NCBI RefSeq assembly: GCF_000701265.1
Contig: NZ_JNIA01000024.1
Coordinates: 62,001-126,000 of the forward strand
Length of the DNA: 64,000 nucleotides
Direction: 5' to 3'
Source of the DNA: Legionella wadsworthii DSM 21896 = ATCC 33877
GTDB taxonomy: Bacteria > Pseudomonadota > Gammaproteobacteria > Legionellales > Legionellaceae
Shown here: in pieces, positions 1 through 8,153 of the stretch
How the letters are laid out: each line of letters starts with the position of its first letter
How positions within the stretch are numbered: the stretch's first letter is position 1
The notes under the pieces: generated by a model
The model's database searches: none
Told to the model about the DNA's origin: nothing
What the model saw: only the letters and a program-made list of their open reading frames with translations
Made by a program: the position numbers and the translations under genes

Positions 1-1
1 A

Positions 2-1672
2 CTATTATCTCACACAGATGCTTTAAAACAGGCTTATTTGTTTTTACGGAAACTCGAAAACAACTTACAAAGTTTAAATGATCAACAAACCCATTCTTTG
101 CCAAAGGATCCGGTAAAGCAGCAACAAATTACTTTAGCCATGGGATTTTTCTCCTGGGATGATTTAATTAATAAACTTCATAAATACCAACGGATTATCA
201 GTTATGCATTCCATTCCGTACTGGGGCAAGTTAAAGACTATGAAGATGAGAAAAGATTATTAGCCAATCAATTAAATAGTCTTTGGCAGGGACATGTAGA
301 AACAACTATGGCCACTAATTTATTGGCAAGCCTAGGTTTTAAAAATGCACCTCATTGTTATCAAATGATTCATTCTTTCAGACACAGTCCCCGTTGCCGG
401 CGATTAACGCAAAGCGCAAGAATGAGATTAGACAGATTTATGGTGATGTTGCTTGCTGAACTAACCCAAGTCCAGGAAATTGATGAAGTGTTATTGCAAG
501 TAATCCATTTACTCGAAAATATCGTGGGCCGCAGCGCATACCTTGCTTTACTCACTGAAAATCCGCAGGTTTTAACAGAAATACTTTTTTGGTTCGCTCA
601 AAGTCCATTTATTACTTCTTTGCTGGTCAATCAACCCTTTTTATTGGAGGTATTATTGGATCAAGGGCAGGAATGGCGGCCTCAATCATTACATCAGTTA
701 CAAAGCCAACTTGCTCAAAAATTAACGCATCATCAGGATGTGGAGGCAAAAGAGGAAATTTTGCGACAATTTAAATTAAGTAACTGGTTAATGGCTGCAC
801 GCGCAGAACTATATGGGTTTTGTAATGCGGTACGCATCGGGCAATTTCTTTCAGATGTGGCACAAGTCATTGTGAACCAGGTTCTTGCAATTGCCAGCGA
901 ACAATTGTGTTTGCGTTATCCCGAGATGGAATTTATAAAATCTCAGTTTGCCATAATTGCTTACGGTAAATTGGGTAGCCGGGAAATGAATTATGCTTCA
1001 GATTTGGATTTGGTTTTTTTACATTCTGCAAAAATCTCTGAGGAATCATTAATTACTCGTTTGACCCAGAAGATATTGCATATGTTAACCACGCGATCCC
1101 AGTCAGGAGTACTTTACACAGTGGATACGAGGCTTAGGCCATCGGGCGCTGCAGGTTTGTTGGTGAGCCATGTGGATGCATTTGTTGAGTACCAAAAAAA
1201 CCAGGCATGGACATGGGAGCATCAAGCTTTACTTAAAGCACGCGTTTTGTCAGGAAATCCAAGGATTCGCCATACTTTTTTACAGCTGAAAAAAACGATT
1301 TTATCGCAGACTCGAGATAAAGCGACTTTACTTCAGGACGTATTGACGATGCGTTCCAAAATGGAGCAGCATCAAGATCGTGATTCTATTGCTGGCGGAT
1401 TACTGGATTTGGAGTTTTTGGTACAGTTTTTCATGCTTCGTTTGGGGGATCCAGCCCTCGCTCGTTATACGAACACATTAAGTCAATTGCACCATTTATT
1501 TTTAATCGGGTTATTCCATAAGAAACATTATATTTTTTTAAAGAAAGCATACAAAAAACATCACCAATTATTACATCAAAATTTATTACGACCAGGTATC
1601 GTTGCGAGCCAAAGCATGCAGGATGAAATTTTGTCTTTGTGTCAACGACTTTATAATCAAGAACTTCCATAA
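2..1672 (+). CDS. glnE: Bifunctional glutamine synthetase adenylyltransferase/deadenylase, 3' part
   Basis: The frame is open to the window edge, so this is the C-terminal ~556 residues of GlnE, which adds and removes AMP on glutamine synthetase in response to PII. The visible part holds the C-terminal nucleotidyltransferase domain: a GKLGSREMNYASDLDLVF block with the metal-binding SDLD acidic pair, followed by VDTRLRPSG and AWTWEHQALLKAR, both typical of the adenylylating half, and a helical C-terminal GlnD/PII-uridylyltransferase-like region. The N-terminal deadenylylase half lies outside the window. The frame ends normally at TAA, so the truncation is caused by the window and not by mutation. 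Family assignment is confident. Confidence 0.93.
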   Translation, partial: LLSHTDALKQAYLFLRKLENNLQSLNDQQTHSLPKDPVKQQQITLAMGFFSWDDLINKLHKYQRIISYAFHSVLGQVKDYEDEKRLLANQLNSLWQGHVETTMATNLLASLGFKNAPHCYQMIHSFRHSPRCRRLTQSARMRLDRFMVMLLAELTQVQEIDEVLLQVIHLLENIVGRSAYLALLTENPQVLTEILFWFAQSPFITSLLVNQPFLLEVLLDQGQEWRPQSLHQLQSQLAQKLTHHQDVEAKEEILRQFKLSNWLMAARAELYGFCNAVRIGQFLSDVAQVIVNQVLAIASEQLCLRYPEMEFIKSQFAIIAYGKLGSREMNYASDLDLVFLHSAKISEESLITRLTQKILHMLTTRSQSGVLYTVDTRLRPSGAAGLLVSHVDAFVEYQKNQAWTWEHQALLKARVLSGNPRIRHTFLQLKKTILSQTRDKATLLQDVLTMRSKMEQHQDRDSIAGGLLDLEFLVQFFMLRLGDPALARYTNTLSQLHHLFLIGLFHKKHYIFLKKAYKKHHQLLHQNLLRPGIVASQSMQDEILSLCQRLYNQELP

Positions 1673-1764
1673 TATGGATAATCGATAATTTCTTCGTTAT
1701 TAAATTGGTTTTTTGATTTAGATATATACTAAGAAGACGTAATCTGAAATCAAGGATGGCGTTT

Positions 1765-2175
1765 ATGATGATCAGAAGAGGAATCTGGGTCTTATTACTC
1801 GTTATCCACTGCCATGCTTCTGCACAAGGGGTGACCGAGGTCGTTCTCCCAATAAAACAGATAGACTATGGTCCGGGTAAAATTCCATCAAGTGAAGCAA
1901 AAAAGCATGAAAATGAAGCTGTTGTTGCTTGTGGGCGGGCGAGTAAAACAATAAATAGCCTGAACGGGATCAATATTGGGCAGTCTGGGCTCGATGGTAT
2001 GGTTGGAGCGGATTTAATCCTGATGTTACCTGATGACATACCTAATTCAATATACCTTGGAAAACTTCTATGCGTCGCAGGGGTAGTGAAAATGATGCCC
2101 GTCAATAATTCTCTTCCTGTACCTACAATTACGGTTACCTCCAGGCATGATATTACTGTTTTACCAATTCATTAG
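1765..2175 (+). CDS. Small exported protein of unknown function
   Basis: A 136-residue protein that I do not recognise. It begins with a positively charged, hydrophobic signal peptide (MMIRRGIWVLLLVIHCHASA) with an AxA-like cleavage site near residue 22, so it is probably periplasmic. I chose the ATG at 1765 because AAGGA lies about 8 bases upstream; an in-frame ATG at 1756 overlaps that ribosome binding site. Two cysteines remain in the mature part (in VVACGR and LLCVAG) and could form a disulfide. It stands alone between glnE and the convergent rimO. Confidence 0.6.
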   Translation: MMIRRGIWVLLLVIHCHASAQGVTEVVLPIKQIDYGPGKIPSSEAKKHENEAVVACGRASKTINSLNGINIGQSGLDGMVGADLILMLPDDIPNSIYLGKLLCVAGVVKMMPVNNSLPVPTITVTSRHDITVLPIH

Positions 2176-2254
2176 TTCTGGGAATAATAAACATGGAGAA
2201 CAACACCATCGATAAAAGAGTTTGGAAAAATCCATTTTTCTAAAACTCGTATTT

Positions 2255-3562
2255 TTATTTAAATTCTGCATACAAATCATAATCATCACTGTCTGTGATC
2301 ATGACTTCGGCAAAGGAGCCCACTTTAATGTCAGGAGTAGGAGGGAGGATTACAAGGCCATCTATTTCTGGCGCATCACTTTGGCTACGTGCAATGATGT
2401 TTTCCTGGTTTACCTCATCAATTAAAACGGTTTGAGTCGTTCCAATTTTATTTTCCAACTTATCACGGCTTATTTCTGCTTGTAATTGCATAAAACGATG
2501 GTAGCGTTCTTCTTTTATCTCTTCAGGTACGGGATTGCTTAATTCATTGGCTTTCGCTCCCTCAACAGGAGAATATTTGAAACAGCCTACGCGGTCGAGT
2601 TGTGCTTCTTCGAGAAATTCAAGCAATTCTTCAAATTCTTCTTCTGTTTCTCCGGGAAAACCGACAATAAAGGTCGATCGTAAAGTAATATCAGGGCAAA
2701 CTTCTCGCCATGAAGCAATGCGCAATAGGGTATTTTCACTGCTAGCAGGGCGCTTCATTGCCTTGAGAACTCTTGAATTAGCATGCTGTAAGGGTATGTC
2801 TAGATAGGGAAGAATCAAACGATCCCGCATTAAAGGGATTATTTCATCGACATGCGGATAGGGATAGACATAATGCAATCGAATCCATATGCCGAGCTCC
2901 CCTAATTGTTCACATAAATCATAAAACCGGGTATTGATGCTTTTTCCTTTCCAGGCGATGGGTTCATAACGAGTATCTACCCCATAGGCGCTTGTATCCT
3001 GGGAAATGACTAAAATCTCATTGACACCGGCATCTTTCAATTTTTGTGCTTCAGTAAGAACTTGGGCCATTGGATAACTTTGCAACTTCCCACGCATTGT
3101 GGGAATAATACAAAAAGTACACTTTTGGTTGCAGCCCTCAGAGATTTTTAAATAAGCATAATGACGTGGGGTTAATTTAATTCCCTGCGGAGGAATAAGT
3201 TGTGAAAAGGGATCTGCTGGGGGAGGTAGATGCTCATGTACTGCATTCACAACTTCTTCGTAGGCATGGGCACCGCTTATATGTAACACGTCAGGGCAGG
3301 CTTCTTTAATGATCTCTGCCTTAGCGCCCAAACAACCTGTGACGATAACGCGCCCATTTTCTGCCATTGCTTCTTTAATGGTATCCAATGATTCTTTAAC
3401 AGCGCTGTCAATAAACCCGCAAGTATTAATGACGACGACACCGGCATCCTGATAACTGGACACCAATTCATATCCCTGGGCACGAAGTTGGGTAATAATT
3501 CGTTCTGAATCAACCAAAGCTTTAGGGCAACCCAAACTGACAAATCCTATTTTATGATTCAT
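2255..3562 (-). CDS. rimO: Ribosomal protein S12 methylthiotransferase RimO
   Basis: This radical-SAM enzyme carries two iron-sulfur clusters and methylthiolates an aspartate (Asp88 in E. coli) of ribosomal protein S12. The N-terminal UPF0004 domain supplies three cluster cysteines (C12, C48, C77). The radical-SAM domain carries CNQKCTFC with C144, C148 and C151. A C-terminal TRAM domain (residues ~370-435) ends the protein. Its 435 residues match the family. The opening [20 protein letters not shown] is typical of RimO rather than of the related MiaB. It is transcribed alone, convergent with the small exported protein. Confidence 0.95.
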   Translation of the reverse strand: MNHKIGFVSLGCPKALVDSERIITQLRAQGYELVSSYQDAGVVVINTCGFIDSAVKESLDTIKEAMAENGRVIVTGCLGAKAEIIKEACPDVLHISGAHAYEEVVNAVHEHLPPPADPFSQLIPPQGIKLTPRHYAYLKISEGCNQKCTFCIIPTMRGKLQSYPMAQVLTEAQKLKDAGVNEILVISQDTSAYGVDTRYEPIAWKGKSINTRFYDLCEQLGELGIWIRLHYVYPYPHVDEIIPLMRDRLILPYLDIPLQHANSRVLKAMKRPASSENTLLRIASWREVCPDITLRSTFIVGFPGETEEEFEELLEFLEEAQLDRVGCFKYSPVEGAKANELSNPVPEEIKEERYHRFMQLQAEISRDKLENKIGTTQTVLIDEVNQENIIARSQSDAPEIDGLVILPPTPDIKVGSFAEVMITDSDDYDLYAEFK

Positions 3563-4142
3563 AGATATCTAACTGTAAAAAAAGTGAACGAATTATACCT
3601 CTTAAAAAGGCTTTTTGTCGACTGGTAAGGCAATTATATTTATAGATAAAGATGAGAATTTTATTGAGAGTGGTCGTAAGAGAATACCTTGAAACTATGA
3701 TTTAGTCGTTAAATCATATTGGTCAATATTTAGTAAGATTTTTAGATCCAGGAGCAATAAAGAAATATTAGCCAAGGATTAATTTCGTTTATGCGAAGTT
3801 GTTAATTTTTCACTTTGATTGCAGGATGGATTCCCGCCTTACGCGGGAATGACAGGCTAGTATTGGAGATGGAATTCATCCTATACAAAGATGTCAGCTA
3901 ATTTTGAGAGATGAAATTCACCTTATGCAAGTTGGCAGCTTTTTGGTTAATAATTGCCCTTATGCGGAGATGACAGCTTATTTTGTGTGATGGAATCCTC
4001 TATGCGAGGATGACGGCTTGAATTGAATAATGGACTCTTGCCTTGAACGATAAGAATTGGTTCAATAAAACTCCTTTAAAAGAGCATTAACATTGTTTGG
4101 AATGAACTTAATTTCTAGATGAGTTTTTGTTTGTCTCGAATG
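3563..4142. repeat. Gene-free stretch with degenerate ~40-bp tandem repeats
   Basis: No gene is visible. From about 3825 to 4065 there are about six diverged units of roughly 40 bases, each starting with a GATGGA(A)TTC-like phrase and containing ATGCGGAGATGACAGCT-like text (unit starts near 3825, 3868, 3910, 3948, 3989, 4028). The first unit holds a CCCGC...GCGGG hairpin. A related copy in inverted orientation occurs at 4138-4165 and runs into the end of the glycosyltransferase gene. Confidence 0.6.
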
Positions 4143-5267
4143 TCATTCTCGCGTAGGCGGGAACCTTTCTTGCAAACAAGGTAAAGGTTGTGCATTCTTT
4201 ATCTTTCTCAGAAATTCATATACTTTGGCCATAGAATCATTCCATGAAGGAAAATTTTGATACGCAGAAAGGGAAGAAAAACTCATCTTTTTAAGCAGGT
4301 CGCGATTTTCAATTAATTTTAAAATGTAATCCCTAAGCATGGTGGTGTCACCAGGGCTAATCAAAAAACCATTGATTTCATTATTCACAATTTCAGGCAC
4401 TCCTCCTGTTTTGCTGGCAATTACAGGAATTCCTGCGCCCATTGCTTCAGTATATACAATACCATAGCTTTCAAAATAGGAAGGAACAATCAATACATGT
4501 TGGGGCAAAAGTTCTTTTTTTAAATTTTCTATATCCAGAGCTCCCAGTATTTTTATATTATCACCAAGTTTTAAATCGGTAATCCGCTTAAGAATTTTTT
4601 GGGTATATTTCGAATCATAATGAAGCCCCCCTACGATGGATAATTGCCACATTTTGAAATCTATCTCCCCCAACGCCTCTATCAATAAATGTAATCCCTT
4701 GTTATAAAGCAGGTTGCCGATAAAAATAATCATCAGTTTATTGTCCTGACACTTAAATGAAATGTACTCTTTCATGACATTCAATTGGAGTCGATCCTTC
4801 CCGGGGTAGGCAACCACCGAAAGATTCTTTTCCCCAATCATGTTGGTAATGGATTTCTTCGTGGACAGGCTGTTAAAAATATATCCATGAACTGATTTGA
4901 GGTACTTCGATTCAATTTTTTTAGTCATCCACTTTAAAAAAAAAGTCTGCAATGCATCGGCTTGTAACAGATGCACAATGCTTATAATAGGAATATGAGT
5001 GATTTTTTGTAATTTTTTATTCAATATAAATAATGAACTGAAATTCATTTCATCTTGCAAAAGAATATGTGGTGAAAACTCAATAATTTCTCGAAAGATT
5101 TTAGAAGAATAATTATTTTTAACGCAGCCCCAAAATCCTTTTTTCTCTTGAGAAAAAATTTTGACGACCACACCTTGTGCGCGTAAGTATTCTACAAGTT
5201 TGTCATCATAAATATATCCACCTGTAGTTGCATTGATGGATCCATAGATAATTAATCCAACCCTCAT
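4143..5267 (-). CDS. Family 4 glycosyltransferase, last gene of a RibA/RibD-PTPS operon
   Basis: A GT-B fold glycosyltransferase of about 374 residues that transfers a sugar from a nucleotide sugar to an unknown acceptor. The N-terminal Rossmann domain starts MRVGLIIYGS. The C-terminal donor domain carries the EX7E motif (ESYGIVYTE) and a GVPEIV...NGFLISPGD nucleotide-sugar block characteristic of GT4. I start it at 5267: this ATG overlaps the TAA of the upstream PTPS-like gene by one base, which predicts translational coupling. The last residues (ERFPPTRE) are encoded by an inverted copy of the repeat found in the adjacent intergenic tract, so the native C-terminus was probably altered. The acceptor may be the product of the upstream cyclohydrolase/reductase genes (inference). 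Confidence 0.85.
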   Translation of the reverse strand: MRVGLIIYGSINATTGGYIYDDKLVEYLRAQGVVVKIFSQEKKGFWGCVKNNYSSKIFREIIEFSPHILLQDEMNFSSLFILNKKLQKITHIPIISIVHLLQADALQTFFLKWMTKKIESKYLKSVHGYIFNSLSTKKSITNMIGEKNLSVVAYPGKDRLQLNVMKEYISFKCQDNKLMIIFIGNLLYNKGLHLLIEALGEIDFKMWQLSIVGGLHYDSKYTQKILKRITDLKLGDNIKILGALDIENLKKELLPQHVLIVPSYFESYGIVYTEAMGAGIPVIASKTGGVPEIVNNEINGFLISPGDTTMLRDYILKLIENRDLLKKMSFSSLSAYQNFPSWNDSMAKVYEFLRKIKNAQPLPCLQERFPPTRE

Positions 5268-5641
5268 TATCGTTCTCGATAAGTTGCTTGGGCAATGTCG
5301 TCTTCCCATAGTTTGACTGTAATTTGGCTCTCTTCAGGAAAAACACATTGATTGCTTAGTTTTTGCCAGAGAATTTTAGAAAAAAGTTCAAGACTTGGGT
5401 TTTGATTTTTAAATTCAGGGAGCTCATTTAACGTTTTGTCATTAAAATAGGAGATTAGGTCATCAAGATGTTCTTTCACATCTACGATATCAATGAGAAA
5501 ATTAAATTGATCAAGTTTCCTGTTCTCTATTTCCAGCTCCATACTGTAATGATGTGAGTGCTTACTATTTTCAGGTCCAAAATCTTTTCCAGTTAAAAAA
5601 TGTTGCGCTATGAAATTTTTTCTTAACATTAAACGATGCAT
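5267..5641 (-). CDS. 6-pyruvoyl-tetrahydropterin synthase/QueD-like protein with Cys-to-Glu change
   Basis: A 124-residue member of the T-fold PTPS/QueD family, which acts on reduced pterins. The zinc-binding histidines are present: H14 in AQHFL, and H28 and H30 in the HxH of SKHSHHY. In PTPS and QueD the catalytic Cys sits four residues before the HxH; here that position is Glu24. A Glu at this place is the mark of PTPS-III-type enzymes, which make 6-hydroxymethyl-dihydropterin from dihydroneopterin, so the chemistry probably differs from queuosine synthesis. I start it at 5641, where AGGAG lies 7 bases upstream. It begins four bases after the MDR gene stops and overlaps the glycosyltransferase start by one base. 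Confidence 0.82.
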   Translation of the reverse strand: MHRLMLRKNFIAQHFLTGKDFGPENSKHSHHYSMELEIENRKLDQFNFLIDIVDVKEHLDDLISYFNDKTLNELPEFKNQNPSLELFSKILWQKLSNQCVFPEESQITVKLWEDDIAQATYRER

Positions 5642-5645
5642 CTCA

Positions 5646-6674
5646 CTACTCCTCATAAGTTAAAGCGATTAGTAACGTATCATCCGGATTAGAATCCAAT
5701 AGTTGATAGGCTTTATTCGCATCAGTGATATGAAAATTATGAGAAATAAAACGTGATGGTCTTATTTTCTCCAACATTTTAAAAACGACGTGAAATCGTC
5801 TCTCTTTAGACCAGCGGCCTTGAAGTTCAGAGGCAATAGTACTCACCTGGCTTGCTATTACCTTAATCCGATTTCGATGAAAACGGCCTCCCAGATCAAT
5901 AGCGCAGGATTTACTACCATACCAGGAGCCCAGAACAATCCTTCCCTCATACGAAGCTAAGGAAATGGCGGTATTAAGGGCTTGTGGATTTCCAGTCAAT
6001 TCATAAATAAGATCTATAGTATTTTGTTTTAGTGCTTCAAGGTATCGGTTCAATTGACCAGAAAGGTTTGCATGGGTGGCATCGAAAGTATCTTCAGCGC
6101 CCAGTTCCCTGCATAAATTTCTTCTTTTTTCATATAAATCTACTCCTGCCAGACTTGTCAGCGGAAATTGTTGTAATAATGCGGTAGTCAAAAGACCTAC
6201 AATGCCAAGTCCCAAAATAAGCACATTTTCGCCAATTAATGGCGAACCATCCAATATGAGATTAATCGCTGTCTCCATATTAGGTATAAATAAAGCATCT
6301 TGCGGAGATAGATTTGGCGGCAGCACCCTAATTTGCTGCTCATGGGCACAAAAATAACGCTCATGAGGATTAAAAACAAAAACCCATTGATCCAATAAGT
6401 GACTTAATTTTTTATGCCCTATGCCCACGACTTTACCTACAGAACAATAACCGTATTTGCATGGATAATTGAGTTGATGGTTCAGCGAAGGAATTTTTTC
6501 ATCCATGCAGAGATCAGTAGGTATTAACCCCCGATAAAAAAGCATTTCTGTACCGGAACTTATCCCGGAGAGAACATTTTGAACCAATACTTCATCCATT
6601 TTGGGTTTGGGTACTGATTCTTCTCTGACAGATACTTGATGGGGTTTATTAAAATACAAAACATGATTTTTCAT
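5646..6674 (-). CDS. Zinc-less MDR-family NAD(P)-dependent oxidoreductase
   Basis: A 342-residue medium-chain dehydrogenase/reductase. The N-terminal GroES-like fold is followed by a Rossmann domain with LGLGIVGLL (GxGxxG) at about residues 154-162. The catalytic-zinc motif of alcohol dehydrogenases (Cys-Gly-x-x-Gly-Thr-Asp) is replaced by SGISSGTE, so this is not a classical zinc alcohol dehydrogenase; it resembles the BchC-like/sugar-type branch. It starts with ATG overlapping the TGA of the RibA/RibD fusion (ATGA) and is followed 4 bases later by the PTPS-like gene. It probably oxidises or reduces an intermediate of the same pathway; the substrate is unknown. Confidence 0.82.
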   Translation of the reverse strand: MKNHVLYFNKPHQVSVREESVPKPKMDEVLVQNVLSGISSGTEMLFYRGLIPTDLCMDEKIPSLNHQLNYPCKYGYCSVGKVVGIGHKKLSHLLDQWVFVFNPHERYFCAHEQQIRVLPPNLSPQDALFIPNMETAINLILDGSPLIGENVLILGLGIVGLLTTALLQQFPLTSLAGVDLYEKRRNLCRELGAEDTFDATHANLSGQLNRYLEALKQNTIDLIYELTGNPQALNTAISLASYEGRIVLGSWYGSKSCAIDLGGRFHRNRIKVIASQVSTIASELQGRWSKERRFHVVFKMLEKIRPSRFISHNFHITDANKAYQLLDSNPDDTLLIALTYEE

Positions 6675-7966
6675 AAATTCCTTTCAATATCAGCCATGAT
6701 AATAATGTCTCTTCCCAATTTGTACTGAAGTACATTTTTTAATTGGGGGAAGCCTAAATTCTCTTTTATTTCCTTTGCTAAAACAGACACGCCACCTACG
6801 AAAATCGGAGCCACCGTAATGAAAACTTTATCCACTAGATTTTCATTGATAAAATTGGTAATAATGGCCCTTCCACCTTCTACCATAAGTGTCTTAATAC
6901 CCAATAAGTAAAGTTTTTCCAGGATTTGTTTTAAGTCCGTACGACCATCAGGTGTCGGATCAACACATAGGATTTGCGCGTTCATTTGCATCAGTTTTTT
7001 TTGTTTTTCACTATCTGCCTTCGATGTAGTAAATATAATGGGTGGCTTGGCATTTTTTAAAACTTTTGCCGTAAGAGGGATGCGAAGCTTACTGTCTAAA
7101 ATCACAACCTGGGGATTTTCGCCTTTATAATGACGTACCGTAAGAAGCGGGTCATCGGCAATAACGGTCCCTACGCCTACCAATATTGCATCATTCTCCG
7201 AACGTAATTTATGGGTCATAACCAGTGATTCTTGAGAACTCAGCAGCAGCCTTTTTTTACGGTGAAATGAGATAGAGCCGTCTAAACTTTGAGCATAGGC
7301 CAAGGTCACCAAAGGCTTTTGTTTTTTTAAAGAAAAACAAATATCTTGTAATTGTTTCAGGTCATCCTCTTCAAAAACATGATTCATTTTTTGCTGTTTT
7401 GTTAATAAATAAAATGCGTTATGCGAATGAATGGAACCTTTGATAGGAACCCTTGAGGTAATATTCAGTTGATACTGACTCAATGCTTCAATTTTTTGAG
7501 GATTATTCGTGAGTAAGCGGAAAGACTTAATCTGTAGTTCTTTTAGAATATGAGCTGCTACTTCATAAGAACGCTCGTCTTCTCCATGACCTAATGCTAA
7601 ATTTGCATCGACGGTGTCTTTTCCCTCATCCTGCAAATTATACGTACGTAATTTATCAATTAAACCGATACCCCGTCCTTCTTGGCGAAGATAAATGATG
7701 ATACCGCGTCCTTCGATTGCAATTTGACTCATACTCATTTGCAACTGATCACCGCAATCACAACGTAGAGAGCCAAGAATGTCACCCGTCATACATTCTG
7801 AATGAATGCGGACTAAAATATCATCAGCATCGTGTACTGCACCAAAAGTGAGTAGCAGGTGTTCTTTATTATCCTGATTTGTCGTGAACAATGAAAGTTC
7901 AAATGAGCCATATTTTGAAGGAATTGCTGCAGAAACTTCTTTTTTAACAATGAGTTGACTTTCCAT
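6671..7966 (-). CDS. GTP cyclohydrolase II fused to a RibD-type reductase domain
   Basis: Residues 1-~200 are a complete GTP cyclohydrolase II. Zinc cysteines C58, C69 and C71 are in place, as are YLRQEGRGIGL and the DTVDANLALG block. Residues ~215-431 are a RibD C-terminal (dihydrofolate-reductase-like) domain with LAYAQSLDGSI, VGVGTVIADDPLLTVR and MVEGGRAI. The first domain turns GTP into 2,5-diamino-6-ribosylamino-pyrimidinone phosphate. The second should reduce the ribose to ribityl. The RibD deaminase domain is missing, so reduction would occur without prior deamination, as in the fungal/archaeal route. The usual bacterial fusions are RibB-RibA or RibD deaminase-reductase. It is first in a coupled four-gene operon with a good ribosome binding site (AAGGATGAGATAATG). 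Confidence 0.88.
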   Translation of the reverse strand: MESQLIVKKEVSAAIPSKYGSFELSLFTTNQDNKEHLLLTFGAVHDADDILVRIHSECMTGDILGSLRCDCGDQLQMSMSQIAIEGRGIIIYLRQEGRGIGLIDKLRTYNLQDEGKDTVDANLALGHGEDERSYEVAAHILKELQIKSFRLLTNNPQKIEALSQYQLNITSRVPIKGSIHSHNAFYLLTKQQKMNHVFEEDDLKQLQDICFSLKKQKPLVTLAYAQSLDGSISFHRKKRLLLSSQESLVMTHKLRSENDAILVGVGTVIADDPLLTVRHYKGENPQVVILDSKLRIPLTAKVLKNAKPPIIFTTSKADSEKQKKLMQMNAQILCVDPTPDGRTDLKQILEKLYLLGIKTLMVEGGRAIITNFINENLVDKVFITVAPIFVGGVSVLAKEIKENLGFPQLKNVLQYKLGRDIIIMADIERNL

Positions 7967-8153
7967 TATCTCATCCTTAGACGGAATTTCCGACTTTCTT
8001 ATTCCCCAGTGCCAATATAACTATAGTTCATAAAAATGAGGGATCAAATTTGGAGGAAGTAGATTTTGTATTAAAAAAGTTCTTACAAAAGAAAGAACTT
8101 GAGTCTATATCTGAATGAAAGCCAGCAGAAGAGAATATAAAAAATAACCATTA

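Noticed and set aside
5267..5641. QueD of the queuosine pathway
   Set aside because: The catalytic Cys is replaced by Glu and the neighbours are not queuosine genes.
5646..6674. Classical zinc alcohol dehydrogenase
   Set aside because: The Cys-based zinc motif is absent (SGISSGTE), so the reaction should not be assumed.
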